64,000 nt of DNA from Pristionchus mayeri (lineage: Eukaryota > Nematoda > Chromadorea > Rhabditida > Neodiplogasteridae), in assembly GCA_036245805.1 (NCBI GenBank), contig BTRK01000003.1:11758464-11822463 (forward strand). The letters run 5' to 3'. Positions 11,314-24,030 of this stretch are shown here, piece by piece (the stretch's first letter is position 1; each line of letters begins with the position of its first letter). The notes under the pieces are model-generated. The model searched no databases, was not told the origin of the DNA, and saw only the letters and a list, made by a program, of their open reading frames with translations. Made by a program: the position numbers and the translations under genes.

Positions 11314-12563
11314 TTAGGTTGAACAGAAAGTCTTTATAAACTTTTTATTTCCCTTCTTCTGACAATAAAGCGCAAAAGTGAAATCAAACGTATTCACCAT
11401 TGTTATCTACGACAAATCTCCAACGTTCAGGCAACTTATGGATTCCCTCCTTATAGAACCCATCTCAGCGCGAATCAAAATATTGCTTGAGTGCGGCCTC
11501 GATCGCCCCACGGGAAGTGAAGGATCTCTTATCGAGATGACGAGTCAGATCCGAGAACAACCAATAATCCGAAGGGGCCAAGTCAGTAGAATACGGTGTA
11601 TGAGGGAGAACCATCCAGCCATATTTGGACAGCTCATGCTTGACCTGCCGTGCAACATGTGGTCGGGCGTTATCGTGTTGATTGTACACTTTCTTGCCGT
11701 TCAGGGCAGATTGTGCGAATTTCTTCTTGAGATTCCGTAGTTGTTTAGTGTAGACATATCCAGTAATAATCCGCTTCTCGGGTAGGAGCTCCCAGTAAAT
11801 CGGGCCATCCACTCCCCACCAGGCAGAGAGCAAGATTTTCATAGGGTGAAGGTTAGGCTTTGCGACGCCCTGTGGGGTCTCATTGGCATCCACCCACTGT
11901 GCCCTCCTATGGTGATTCTCATAGCAGGCCCACTTCTCGACCCCTGTTATGAGACGGTCCAACCATCGATCTCCAGCGTGAAAAGTGAGTAGAGAAAGGG
12001 AATCGTCGACACGGTGGTCAAACTGGTCTTGGGTCAATTTGTGGGGTATGAAACGGCCTAGCTTCTTCTTCTTGCCAATGGAGACCAATCATTTTACGAT
12101 GGTGCTTTGCGATACCCCAAGTGTGGCTGCCATGTCGCGGGTATTTGGAAAAGATCCAATTCCACTACGATCCGTAGCGCATCCAAATCCAGCTCGGGTG
12201 GCCTCCCAGACCGGTCATGATCATCCATGGAAAAGTCCCCCTTCTCGAAGAGTTGGTACCAATTGGGCATGGTCTGGTAGTGAGTGGCATATGAATCGTA
12301 CACTTCAGCCAAATGACGTTCCTATTCCTTCATTGTAGTGTGAGAGAGGAATACGAATAACAGAACGTTGCGGATGTGCAAGGCCGTGGGAACAAACATC
12401 GTGGTCTTACTAGTGGCAGAATGAAAGGCGTGGAATGGGGAGTTGTTGACCACATAGTCCCTTTGTCATGTGTTATTCACTAGAGGCGAGGGAACACCAA
12501 AGGTCTCGTGCACTGAGCAGTGATCGAGCAAAACAGTTTATAAAGACTTTCTGTTCAACCTAA
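11314..12563 (-). mobile_element. mariner element, inactive
   Basis: Inverted termini TTAGGTTGAACAGAAAGTCT, with the matching end just before 12563, are flanked by TA on both sides. Length of about 1250 bp is normal for mariner. It encodes a broken transposase on the minus strand. Confidence 0.9.
11465..12312 (-). pseudogene. mariner transposase, frameshifted and catalytically dead
   Basis: Two frames cover the transposase. The N-terminal helix-turn-helix region (YQLFEKGDFSMDDHDRSGRP) is at 12094-12312 and the catalytic domain at 11465-12088. The second and third acidic residues are seen in HDNARPHVA and YSTDLAPSDYWLF, 34 residues apart as in DD34D mariners. The first position reads ITGVEKW where the family has Asp before Glu-Lys-Trp, so catalysis is lost as well as the frame. 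Confidence 0.9.
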
Positions 12564-13185
12564 TAGAATTATGTAAAGCGAGTGAAACATAAACGAACAC
12601 AACCCTGAGCTGTCAATCAATTTGCGCGTATGTAAATAGTCTGAAAGACGTCGGTGTCACTTCGGATAAAGTGCTCCATGATCGGGCTAACGGCTTTTAT
12701 TACCCACTATTGGGGTTCATGAAAATAATTTTTCGTGTTACTCCTTCCTTACAATTGATTTGTCTTCTTTTCACTTTCAATTGCAAGATCAGAATCGTAT
12801 TCTTTCTCATGTATTTTCGGTAAACCTGCTTCACTTGTAAAAAACTCAGTATTCATAATTGTGATTTTGTTTTCATAATTTGCTCAAATAAACACGGTTT
12901 GTGATAGTTGGTGTGATAATGATGTAATATGTTTTTTTTAAACATTTTGTACCTAAAAGGTGCATCTTGTTTATGTATCCCAAAAGTTCAAGAGAATAAC
13001 AGAGGAAGTCTGAGAGAACCGAGATACCTCCGTACAACGAAAAACTTAAAAATTCACCCTAGAGGTACTTTTTCATGTAGATCACGAAAATCGAACTTTG
13101 GAAGCCGTACAGTTGCGGACAAAAGTTTAGCACCAAAATTCAAATGATCATAACTTCTTTCAAAATTGAGATGAAGACTTTAGAG
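12564..13185. repeat. old repeat fragments, no gene seen
   Basis: About 13015-13108 is a diverged copy of 15107-15212 (shared aaaatcga...gccgTA block). At 13110 a one-ended fragment starting CAGTTGCGGACAAAAG, the terminus of the element at 13449-14896, follows the TA. Nothing supported in 12564-13000. Confidence 0.5.
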
Positions 13186-15159
13186 ATTAGACTTTTAAAA
13201 TCGCAACTTTATTTTCCGCTGTACGGACTATAGGCGGAATAGCTCAGTTTTCTCAGAAAGTCTCTCATAACTTCACAGATGAGCAAGATTTCTCACAGAT
13301 TTCTCTTCACTTCCAACATGAAAAATGCTTATCTGATCGAGATCTTTCAGAATTGCTATAAATGTACGGGGTTCGGATAAGCCGTTCAAAAGTTTAAAAA
13401 ACCGACCGACCACTTCGACGCGACACGGAGAATGAGGGGTCAGAGATACAGTTGCGGACAAAAGTTTAGCACCAAACTTCAAATGATCATAACTTCTGTC
13501 AAAATTGAAATGAAGACTTACGGTTTAGAGCATTCGAGAGATACACCCCAGGAAATTATCGGCATATGGATGATGTGCTGAAACCTATATATCGCGGGTT
13601 ACAAAATTTATTTTCCCTGAGTTCTTTCGATTTGATTTTTTAAACCTCAGCCGAACTGCGCTATGAGGCCAAATTCATTTTGGAGAAAGTAGCTCCCCCG
13701 ATGATGCGAATCCACTATCCAGCGTGTTTGGTGCTTCTCGATGAGAGTCGGTATATTTTCAGAGACCTCACAAATTTCGTTTTTTGGCTATATCTTCGGA
13801 ACAAATTGAGCTAAAGGGTCAAAATTTCACAGTTGTCATTCTGTCGTGATGGAGCAACAACCTGCCAAGATTCAAAGGGAACGGACTGAAAATTGCAAAA
13901 ATCGAAAAAAAATTGTTCACCAATATTCAGCCACATGATAGTATCCAATCGGGTTCAGCGAAAAATCTGATTTCTTGTCACTTTATGCAGAAACTATTAG
14001 ATAATTACTGTGCGAAATTGCGAGATTAGGCGATTCTTTATACCCATTTTGCATGTGCATACTCGCCGAGGGTCAGAGTGGAGCGGCTGTTCAGAAGTAG
14101 TCGGACTCAACAATCTCATTATCCGAAAACGAACATTTCAATTCAAATGAACCCAATTCAACGATAAATGTTCATAACTTGGTCTAAATATGCTAACATG
14201 TTGATTTAGGGCAAATCTGACAATTCTCTATTTTTCCTCAAACCTCATAATCGCGTTTCTTCCCCACTGAACCTCCCCAAGTGTTCGCATGCAACATGGG
14301 TATAAAGAAACGCCTGATCTCAAAACTTCGCACAGTAATTCTCTTATATTTTCTGCATAAAGTGACAAGAAATCAGATTTTTCGCTGAACCCGATTGGTT
14401 GCTTTCATGTAGCTGAATATTGGTGAACATTTTTTTCGATTTTTGCAATTTTCAGTCCGTTCGCTATGAAACTTGGCAGGTTGTTGCTACATCACGACAG
14501 AATGACACCTGTGAAATTTTGACCCTTTAGCTCAATTTGTTCCGAAGATATAGCCAACAAACTAAATTTGTGAGGTCTCGGAAAATCGATATACCGACTC
14601 TCATCGAGAAGCACCAAACACGCTGGATAGTGGATTCGCATCATCGGGGAGCTACTTTCTCCAAAATGAATTTGGCCTCATAGCGCAGTTCGGCTGAGGT
14701 TTAAAAAAATCAAATCGAAAGAACTCAGGGAAAATAAATTTTGTATCCCGCGATATATAGGTTTCAGCACATCATCCATATGCCGATAATTTCCTGGGGT
14801 GTATCTCTCGAATGCTCTAAACCGTAAGTCTTCATTTCAATTTTGACAGAAGTTATGATCATTTGAAGTTTGGTGCTAAACTTTTGTCCGCAACTGTATC
14901 TCTGACCCCTCATTCTCCGTGTCGCGTCGAAGTGGTCGGTCGGTTTTTTAAACTTTTGAACGGCTTATCCGAACCCCGTACATTTATAGCAATTCTGAAA
15001 GATCTCGATCAGATAAGCATTTTTCATGTTGGAAGTGAAGAGAAATCTGTGAGAAATCTTGCTCATCTGTGAAGTTATGAGAGACTTTCTGAGAAAACTG
15101 AGCTATTCCGCCTATAGTCCGTACAGCGGAAAATAAAGTTGCGATTTTAAGATCTTTCT
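13186..15159. repeat. large palindrome with a second element in its centre
   Basis: The two halves are inverted copies around position 14172. The outer arms (13186-13446 and 14899-15159) contain the mirror-image 69-codon frames at 13273 and 14863, which therefore are not genes. The arm sequence is related to that of the neighbouring palindrome at 15107-16969, with which it shares its last 40-50 bp. Confidence 0.85.
13449..14896. mobile_element. TA-flanked palindromic element, CAGTTGCGGAC family
   Basis: Begins CAGTTGCGGACAAAAGTTTA and ends with its reverse complement, flanked by TA at 13447-13448 and 14897-14898. The whole 1448 bp is an inverted repeat with no transposase. TA target and CAGT start point to mobilisation by a Tc1/mariner-type transposase (inference). 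Other copies are a fragment at 13110 and a half at about 28870-29213. Confidence 0.85.
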
Positions 15160-16969
15160 AGGGGTAACTTTTCACGTAGAGTTCGAAAATCGACCTTAGA
15201 CAGCCGTATCTCTGACTTCTGGTTCCCGATGACACGCCTCAACGGTGAGGTCGGTTTTTGTATTTCTTGAACGGCTTATCCAAACCCATACATATATAAT
15301 AATTCTGAAAGGTCTCAACAAGCTAAGCATTTTTAATGTTGGGAGTGAGGGGCTACCTCATCTGTGGAAAAAGTTACGACCATTTAAGTAATTTTTATGT
15401 TATTTAAATTTCCGTCATGAACAATTTTTCGGGGAATGGTAAAAAATAAACGTTTTCAAAAGATTCCTCATGCAAAACTACCCCTAGAAATGTTGCTTTC
15501 ATCCCAAAAAGTGTGCTTATATGAGTAGTTATAGTTCGCCGAATAGTCGGAGCTGCATTTTCGCCAATATTTCGAATCGGCTGCCTTCAAAAGTAGAGTT
15601 CCATATTTACTCCCAATGCTGAAATATTTCACAAATTAATTATTTGGAATGTTTTATACACATAAATACACCATAATGACTGATTCTAATTAATAATGGT
15701 GGTCCGGTAGCAGCATTTTTCGACAAATTGTTGTATAATACTAATCCGGTGTGGTTTTTGCAACAATATATCAGTAAGAAATGTTTTTTTCCGTTGAAAG
15801 TTTGCAAATGTAGGTCAATTATGATCAAATAAAGATGACTAAGTTTTTTGGGAATCTTTATTACACTTTGCAAGTTTGCAAAAGTCCGATATTTGCATTT
15901 TTCGTGCTTCTGTCACACGGATCATCAATGATAGCAGCGTCAAACATAACTTTAAAGACCTATAATGTGAAAATTCAGATTCTACGAGTGAAAATACATA
16001 CCGGAATATCGATTTCAGATGTTTCCGGAATTTCGACTTTTTCACCCCATGGGGCAAAAATCTGAAAAATATTTTTCCCCAAAATTCACGAAATATGTAT
16101 ATATTCTGGAGTATTTTCACTCGTAGAATCTGAATTTTCACATATCATTGATGATCCGTGTGACAGAAGCACGAAAAATGCAAATATCGGACTTTTGCAA
16201 ACTTGCAAAGTGTAATAAAGATTCCCAAAATACTTAGTCATCTTTATTTGATCATAATTGACCTACATTTGCAAACTTTCAACGGAAAAAAACATTTCTT
16301 ACTGATATATTGTTGCAAAAACCACACCGGATTAGTATTATACAACAATTTGTCGAAAAATGCTGCTACCGGACCACCATTATTAATTAGAATCAGTCAT
16401 TATGGTGTATTTATGTGTATAAAACATTCCAAATAATTAATTTGTGAAATATTTCAGCATTGGGAGTAAATATGGAACTCTACTTTTGAAGGCAGCCGAT
16501 TCGAAATATTGACGAAAATGCAGCTCCGACTATTCGGCGAACTATAACTACTCATATAAGCACACTTTTTGGGATGAAAGCAACATTTCTAGGGGTAGTT
16601 TTGCATGAGGAATCTTTTGAAAACGTTTATTTTTTACCATTCCCCGAAAAATTGTTCATGACGGAAATTTAAATAACATAAAAATTACTTAAATGGTCGT
16701 AACTTTTTCCACAGATGAGGTAGCCCCTCACTCCCAACATTAAAAATGCTTAGCTTGTTGAGACCTTTCAGAATTATTATATATGTATGGGTTTGGATAA
16801 GCCGTTCAAGAAATACAAAAACCGACCTCACCGTTGAGGCGTGTCATCGGGAACCAGAAGTCAGAGATACGGCTGTCTAAGGTCGATTTTCGAACTCTAC
16901 GTGAAAAGTTACCCCTAGAAAGATCTTAAAATCGCAACTTTATTTTTCGCTGTACGGCCTATGGTGAAT
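15107..16969. repeat. near-perfect large palindrome
   Basis: Two arms meet at about 16038. They are nearly identical over more than 800 bp: the mirror-image 77-codon frames at 15640-15873 and 16203-16436 differ at a single residue. The outer ends carry the block CCGTACAGCGGAAAATAAAG, also found at the ends of the preceding palindrome. No coding content. Clear target duplication not identified. Confidence 0.85.
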
Positions 16970-17397
16970 CCTCTTAGATAGTATCTCTTATGACCGTTTG
17001 AAATTTCAAAAATGTCACCCTGAAAATTTTTTCAAAAGGATACATTTTAGTTTCACTTCCATTAGATTCAGCGTGCATTTTTACCCCTAGAGCCAAATTT
17101 TCAGGGAAATTGAAAGGGATGTATTCCGCGAAATTTTCAAAAGAATATGGGAATGTCGAGATTGTTTTGGCCAAAAATTACGATTTTTTGAGCCTACAAA
17201 CTTTAATTCTCGTTGTCATACGAAACCATGTGCAAATTCGTTTTCTACGGGTCGAAATACGTCAGAAAAACTTAAACTCGGCTTATTCTGAGATTTTTCA
17301 TTTTTGGCCTGAAAAACCGTTTTTTTCGGTGCTTTTGAGTAACATCACTTATTATATATAATAACATCACTTATTATATAAACAATTGCATTCCAGC
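16970..17397. other. no gene seen
   Basis: AT-rich sequence with Poly-T and TTTTC-rich patches. No splice-consistent exon was found. It may be an old repeat. Confidence 0.35.
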
Positions 17398-17553
17398 TTG
17401 CCTGAGAAATTGACAGACCTGCGAAAGATCCTCATTCCAAATTATCTCTTTCAATTCTCGAGCGTGGATAAAAGGACAAGTAGTAGATTCACACATCTTG
17501 TCACCAGAACGCCAATGCTAACACACACCCCGACTTCGTTTTTACTGGATTGG
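17398..17553 (+). CDS. possible terminal exon, unrecognised
   Basis: After the acceptor CATTCCAG a frame reads LPEKLTDLRKILIPNYLFQF and continues to a stop near 17553. No partner exon was found upstream within several kilobases, so this could be chance. Confidence 0.25.
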
Positions 17554-17624
17554 TAGTGCTGAATGGCGAAGGAAAACGGGTTATAAATCGAATGCGAATA
17601 ATTTTACATAAAGGTTTTCGAATC

Positions 17625-17770
17625 AGGGGTCCTAAAAAATATTGGGGAACTGTAAATCGGGGCCTTTTGGGTCCCCGATAATAATGGGGTTCCATGACGA
17701 CCTGTGGGACCCCCATTTTTTCTTGGGATCCCGATCGGAAGATGGGACCCCGATATTTTTGGAACCCAGA
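17625..17770. repeat. degenerate GGGACCCC-type repeat patch
   Basis: Short alternating variants of GGGACCCCGAT and GGGGTCCC occur about every 25-40 bp. The open frames over it reflect this bias rather than a gene. Confidence 0.5.
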
Positions 17771-18283
17771 TTCGAAAAAAGAGCCGGAACACGTGAATTA
17801 TATTAAAATCGTTCACAGTTTTTTCATTGTGAAAACATGGCCTGCGAGGCACACTTATGAGAAAGATTTACCCGCGCTCAACACAAATATATACAACGAG
17901 ACGCTCAAGACATACAATGAGACACCAATTATTTTTACTAAAAATTGTACTAAAATACTGCATGTTAAAGCGGGGCTATCAGCAAAAATAACCATGATAA
18001 TCTGTAAACGCAGTTTCGAGACAATCGCAAAATGTTACTTGAAATTTCGATTTTGAAATATATATTCAGAATTGAGTTGTTTTTCCATTAAATCATTCAA
18101 ACTTGACCCTGACGCACAGGCAACGAATTATGTTCCGGCTTTAATAGGCTCACGTTATACACGAAACCAATAACCAGGAATGAAACTTTTATATGCAAAA
18201 CAAAATATCATAAGGAGGAACTATTACGATATAAAACTTGATGCAGTATTTTTCTTGTCTTCACATTCCTAAATCAATTTTTA

Positions 18284-18947
18284 CTATTCCTTGTTTGCCT
18301 GCTGTTTCTCGACCTCCTTGACCTTCTCATCTTTTTCTTCTTCCTTTTCGTCTTTCTTCACACTCGTGTCCTGACTCTCTTTGCCCTTCTCTTCCATTTC
18401 CTCATCCGTTTTTTTCTTATCATCCTTTGCATCTGTATTCTTCACGTCCTGTTTATCGATCACCCCTTCTTCAGATTCTTGCTCGTTTTTCTTAGCCGAT
18501 TCATAGCGATGATTACATTTGAATTCGCAGTTCAATCCTTGACACGGTACCGATTGACCTGTGATTTTACATATATTAATTCATTCAAAAATTTCCTCTC
18601 ACACGACTTTTACAATTAATTTCTCAAGAGATGCGTCTACCTATTATCCTAAACAGAACAACTATATTGACCATGTTGAGAAAATAAAATGTAATGGCTA
18701 AACAACATCCTATCGACAATTTGAATTACTTTTTGCATCAAAAACCTTTCGCGCACAAGAAGAGTAAATTATCAGAAGATTAAGTACCGTTTTCCTCATT
18801 GTAGACGTCGAATATTATGGGGTAGTGAGCATCGGAACGAATTGAGTCAGTTAGGAGTGGCTCGTGAACTTTCACTGAGACGTTGGTCAACGCTATCGGT
18901 TTAATGATGACGTCGATTTTCTTTGGATTATACATTAGTCCTCCTCT
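18284..18947 (-). CDS. 3' exons of an unrecognised gene with Lys/Glu-rich tail
   Basis: Exon 18788-18947 (GLMYNPKKIDVIIKPIALTN, then SDAHYPIIFDVYNEEN) joins in phase across a GTACTT donor and TCACAG acceptor to exon 18284-18558 (PCQGLNCEFKCNHRYES). The latter then runs into about 60 residues of mostly Lys, Glu, Asp and Gln ending in a stop. The first exon and the Cys-containing stretch look like a folded domain, and the tail is probably disordered. Upstream exons should lie to the right; the exon at 31579-31678 is a candidate, but its phase does not fit directly. Function unknown. Confidence 0.55.
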
Positions 18948-19699
18948 CTGTAAAAACAATATTCCATTGCAATTTATTGATGGAGCGCAATTTATTCGTA
19001 GTGGGACTCCCTAACATCTCTTCTTATTACCCCCGAATCGATAAAGTAACGTAATTTCACCCGTAGAATTCGAATTTCGATATCCTAAGCCGCCAAATTG
19101 TGATATAAAAATGTTATAGTCGAAATATTCCTTGCATGAAGTATTTCAAATGACTATGCCTGATTCCGGTCATTTCTTGGTTTTGGACATAACTTTTCAT
19201 GATCTTTCGAATGAGCTATCGACCCCGAAATCTGAAGTTTTCGTCTTTGAGTATGTCACTATCAAAATTTTTTAATTTCTGGGGCCATCTGTAAAATTCG
19301 CTGATTTTCGATAATATTATGCAGTTTTGCGCGGACAATCCGAAAATGATGAAATTTCAGGGACACGCGGAGAAACATTTTCACAAAAGTCACAAAAACA
19401 ACGAAAATCAGCGTTTTGAATACTTTTTCGATGTCAAAGTTTGTTTTTCGTTATTAACATCGAAAAATAGAAAAACCTATAATATCGTACTTCGCGACAA
19501 TTCGGGAATATGGTAGCGATATACCGCTACTGGGAGCACTGTATCATTGATTTGGTACGTTACCTAGCATTGATCTATCATTGATCTTTTTGACCATGAC
19601 TACTATTATAGGGACGCAGTGCGTAATCATGATTAGGGAGGGGGTTATGGTCTGAAAACACCTCGCCGCCAATCTTGGGTAACTATGTATATAGCACTA
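18948..19699. other. no gene seen
   Basis: No exon with both splice signals and no recognised repeat terminus. Wording of patches such as CATAACTTTTCATGATC resembles the palindromic repeats nearby, so it may be an eroded element. Confidence 0.35.
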
Positions 19700-19701
19700 T
19701 A

Positions 19702-22700
19702 TCACGTCCATCATGAGAGATTCGACATGATCTTGGGACAGGGGGCAGTTTTTGACTTCGGGTTTTCGGTGGTTTAGAGCTTCCCTAGACTCAAGTAAGA
19801 CCCTCCTAACCGGAATAGTCGTCACGACCCTTCCTCTTCGAGTTGCTGCACCGGTCACACTCACATCTCCCGTTGACGATCCCATAGTATCGTTCAAATA
19901 TAGTTTGGACACCCATTTTTCGTTTCCCCAGCTAACTTTCCGAGCTCTATCGACCAGTATAGAACAAACTTTCTGAGAGAATCAACATATTTCTTCAGCG
20001 ACTTGGCACTGGCCGATAATTATAATTCCTACTGACGTCGCCAATTGGTCGGTCTCCACGAGGGAAATCGACGAGCATCGCCAGATTTTCGATCCGCATC
20101 CGCGCGGTCGCGGGCGCGGATATCGAAAAATTAACTGCGGTAGCTTCGAAATTTTTATATCGACTCCAATCACTGCGGCGGTAGGGGCGCTGCATTCCTT
20201 GACAAATTCTAAGACTTTTTTACTCCGGAGAGTTTTTCGATCAGAGGCCGGAAATCGATAATTCCACTTTTCTTTCGTACATGAAAGCAGTTCCCCAGAA
20301 ATTTTTCAAGAACTCCCCTAAATATTATTCGTGATCTAGCTTCTACTTGAATCGATACCTACTCCCGTAGAACAGCGCGATTCAACTAGACGCGTAAGTT
20401 GGTCAAAATGAATTATGGTGTAATTTTTGGGTTACTGTAGGTGAGTGCACAAGTTGGACGACTTTTCCCAATTGGTGTAGGATAGCTTCAAATTGATTTT
20501 CAGACCATTTAACACCTGTTGGGAAATGTCGCCCTAACTTCGCACTCGCATACCGTAACCCAAAAATTACACCATAATTCATTCAAAATTGATTTTGACC
20601 AACTTACGCGTCTTGTTGAATCGCGCTATTCTACGTGAGAATGTATCGAGTCAAGCAGAAGCTAGATCACCAATAATATTTAGGGGAGTTCTTGAAAAAT
20701 TTCTGGGGAACTGCTTTCATGTACGAAATAAAGTGGAATTATCGATTTCAGGCGTTAGATGGAATCTGATCGAAAAACTCTCCGGAGTAAAAAAGTCTTA
20801 GAATTTGTCGAGGGATGCAGCGCCCCTACCGCCGCAGTCATAGGAGTCGCTTTTAAAATTTCGAAGCTACCGTAGTTAATTTTTTTCCGCGCCCCGCCCG
20901 CGCGGATGCGGATCGACATTCTGCCGATGCTCGTCGGTTTCCCTCGTGGAGGCCGACCTACTGGTGAAGTTAGCAGGAATTATAATTATCGGCCAGTGCC
21001 AAGTCGCTGAAGAAATATGTTGATTCTCTCAGAAAGTTTGTTCTATACTGGTCGATAGAGCTCGGAAAGTTAGCTGGGGAAACGAAAAATGGGTGTCCAA
21101 ACTATATTTGAACGATTTTTTTCGGTCAGTGGAATTTTCGGTCAGTGCCAAGTCTACTCCGATTATCTCAGATAGCGTGTTATAGTTCATTCACCCATGT
21201 TTTCATTTGTGAAGGCACCACATTCAAGGAGGTGTAATTTGAAAACTGCTCGAATGTGGGCTTAACTTTTAATAGAGGAGATGCGTCTTTTCAGGGCGAT
21301 CCGATTAAGGGGTTTATGCTCCCATATCTCGGAGTATAACTTAGTTTCGCATGTGAACAACTTTCCCAATTTTTTTGAGTTCGATTTTCACTCTATTTCA
21401 TATCACGCCTCTCAAATTACGTTCGGACGAAGCTTGACATTGAGCCAACATTCAAAGTTGAGGTTAATGCATTTTCGAGGTCCCCCTACCCCACTAAGAC
21501 CCCCTAGGCTAATTAGTGTCAATGGTCTAGTTGCTGCACCGGTCGGATCGCGCCCTTCTACTTTGAGCTGCGATTTCTCCCCGTCAATGTAGTCGTACAC
21601 ATAACTTGTCTTCAGGTGGTCCGGCTACTTTTTCATGCTCTATCACCCAGTATAGTCCCTTTTTCGATTTAGTGTTTTAGGATCATGCAATTTTCAACGA
21701 TTATTAACTTGAAAACCACTCGAAAGTCAACTCATTGTTTTGCATGAGTGAATATAGCTCGATGAGAGGATTCGAATAAGTACTTTGTGCTCGCATATCT
21801 AGTTACTTAAAGGGGTGATCACACCAAAAAACCATCATTCCATTATTTTAAGTCAATTTTCAACACCGTTTTGACACGTCATTCTTCCCTATTTCGAGCA
21901 AATTATCTGTGATAATGATGAATTAAATATGTTTCAATCGAACATTATTATTGACTCAGTTATGGTCACATATTGTTGCGCTGAAACATAATATAATTGA
22001 AACGGTTCAACAAAAATCAACGACTCTTTGTTCGAGAGAGGGAAGAATGACGTGTCAAAACGGTGTTGAAAATTGACTTCAAACATTGGAATGACGGTTT
22101 TTTGGGGTGATCAACCCTTTATGTAACTAGATATGCGAGCACAAAGTACTTTTTCGAATCCTCTCGTCGAGTTCTATTCACTCATGCAAATAATGAGGTG
22201 ACTTTCGGGTGGTTCTCAAGTTAAACATCGTTAAAAAGTGCATGATCCTAACACATTAAATCGAAAAATGAACTGTACTGGGTGATAGAGCATGAAAAAG
22301 TAGCCGGACCACCTGAAGACAAGTTATGTGTACGACTACATTGACGGGGAGAAATTGCAGCTCAAAGTAGAAGGACGCGATCCGACCGGTGCAGCAACTA
22401 GACCATTGACACTAATTAGCCTTGGGGGGTCTTAGTGGGGGTAGGGGGACCTCGAAAATGCATTAACCTCAACTTTGAATTTTGGCTCATTGCCAGATGC
22501 CAGTCATTTTGAGTCGAATCTTTGGTGAGCGGCGTGATATCAATTGCTCCGTCGCGTCGCCCAATTTGAATTTAAACATAACAGTGAAACATAGGGTTTT
22601 AGTTGAGTCTAGGGAAGCTCATAACCATCGAAAACCCGAAAGAAAAAATGCCACCTGTCCCAAGATAAGCCATTTTGAGTCGATTCTCTGGTGAGAGGCG

Positions 22701-22703
22701 TGA
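19702..22703. mobile_element. composite TA-flanked palindromic element, TCACGCC family
   Basis: Outer ends are TCACGTCCATCATGAGAGA (left) and CTCTGGTGAGAGGCGTGA (right), each next to TA. Within it 19890-21115 is a strong palindrome around 20502, 21118-21402 resembles part of the half-copy at 32088-32610, and 21403-22537 is a separate insertion. Mirror stretches of the outer arms recur at 19770-19800 and 22600-22640. No protein coding. Confidence 0.75.
21403..22537. mobile_element. nested TA-flanked palindromic element, TCACGCC family
   Basis: Begins TCACGCCTCTC and ends GAGCGGCGTGA with TA on both sides (21401-21402 and 22538-22539). It is an inverted repeat centred near 21970. The half-copy at 32 kb lacks this insert at the corresponding site: CTCTATTT there continues directly to a CCGTCGCGTC block, which here lies just after 22539. 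Confidence 0.85.
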
Positions 22704-22939
22704 TATAAGCTACTGCTGAGCTGTACTGGCTGAGTACATGAATACAAACATTGGTGAAATGTGATTTTTCGCTAGTGCCATGCGTCTACTCATGTTCACT
22801 CACTGAGATCTTAGCAGTTTACACACGCCATCACCAGATGACTTTAGTATTAAATGCAAATCGTTTGCCTACTTTATGTGTCATCCATGCTTCATCAGAA
22901 CACTCTTGGAATGTATTTTCATCGAATACACTCTTGAAT

Positions 22940-23850
22940 TTACTCATTGGTTCCAAGTTGAAATCTCCTGCACTGATTCCTGAAATTTACGGCACACACA
23001 TTTCCGAATGTTATTATATTAGCGCATTCGCTTCTATATTTATTAATGGATGAAATTATTTTCTCTAATTTTGGTTTATTGTTATCAATATAAGGTTGAA
23101 ACAAATGTTTTGTCCGATTTTCATAATTTGGTCTTCTAACATTCAACATCCTTTCATTTCTGCCAATTTTCAAATGGTTGTTCTGGCACAATGAGTGATC
23201 CAACACTCTGTCTAGCGCACATTTGTACAGATCTAAAACATCGGGATTCTGGTCGTAGTGCGAGGCAAAAGTCACAGCATTTGATAACGGGACTACTCAT
23301 TTCTTCGAGTTACAATCTATCGGTCTGATAGATAGTGCTAATACAATTATATTTTTGGAAAGTACCATGTGTATCACATCAGCATTGAAATGAATTCTAA
23401 CACGAAAGGCCAACTTGGAAAATTTTCTAATTATGTTCCACTGGGCATGAACTGAGATGTATTTATCTACACTGCATTAACACCGTTAGACCTAGACAAT
23501 ACATATATTGAAAAATGTATTGACCCTGACTAACATATAATTTTAATATAATTGTGCGATTCTCCTGTCACAGTTCGGATTTATTCAAATCTCGATGCCC
23601 AAAATCGGCATTAAAATCGACAGTTCCTATTTCGCACACAGTTGTCAAACTCGTATTTTTGTGATCACTTGCTGAGGCTACACTTGTCCTAATACTTAGT
23701 GGCTTGGGAAAGTTTGGTGATAGGTTCTTTTGCTGGAAAAAAATACCCTAACCTGGACACAAAAAATCGGAATTTTGAACGTGTCTCAAGTAAAATGTAT
23801 TTTTGAAAAATCAGAAGATCAGTTCAGCTAACCTTTTCGAATGTGTGAAT
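22940..23850 (-). pseudogene. second copy of the dispersed duplicated segment
   Basis: An inverted match to 5850-6420 plus 8563-8766 without the intervening palindromic element. Its minus-strand frame (23275-22940) reads TFASHYDQNPDVLDLYKCAL and continues past the shared part to NKYRSECANIITFGNVCAVN and a stop. It may be an exon of a repeated gene family or of an old transposon. Not recognised. Confidence 0.5.
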
Positions 23851-24030
23851 GATAGAATAGTAGTTGATATTATTGTCCATATTCTAAGAACTGCCGGTTT
23901 GATTTTCGGAACAAGGAAACTCTATAGAAAAAATCTATTGAACAGCTCATCATGTAATTCGCGAAATGTGTATCAGACCTACCATTCGACGCGGTTTTAG
24001 AAAGTACAGGATACGGCCTTCTCACTAATA

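Noticed and set aside
13273..15072. Identical 69-codon frames on opposite strands
   Set aside because: They are the two arms of a palindrome in a non-coding repeat; identity follows from symmetry, not from gene duplication.
15640..16436. Nearly identical 77-codon frames on opposite strands
   Set aside because: Mirror halves of the palindrome at 15107-16969 with no coding signal beyond the open frame.
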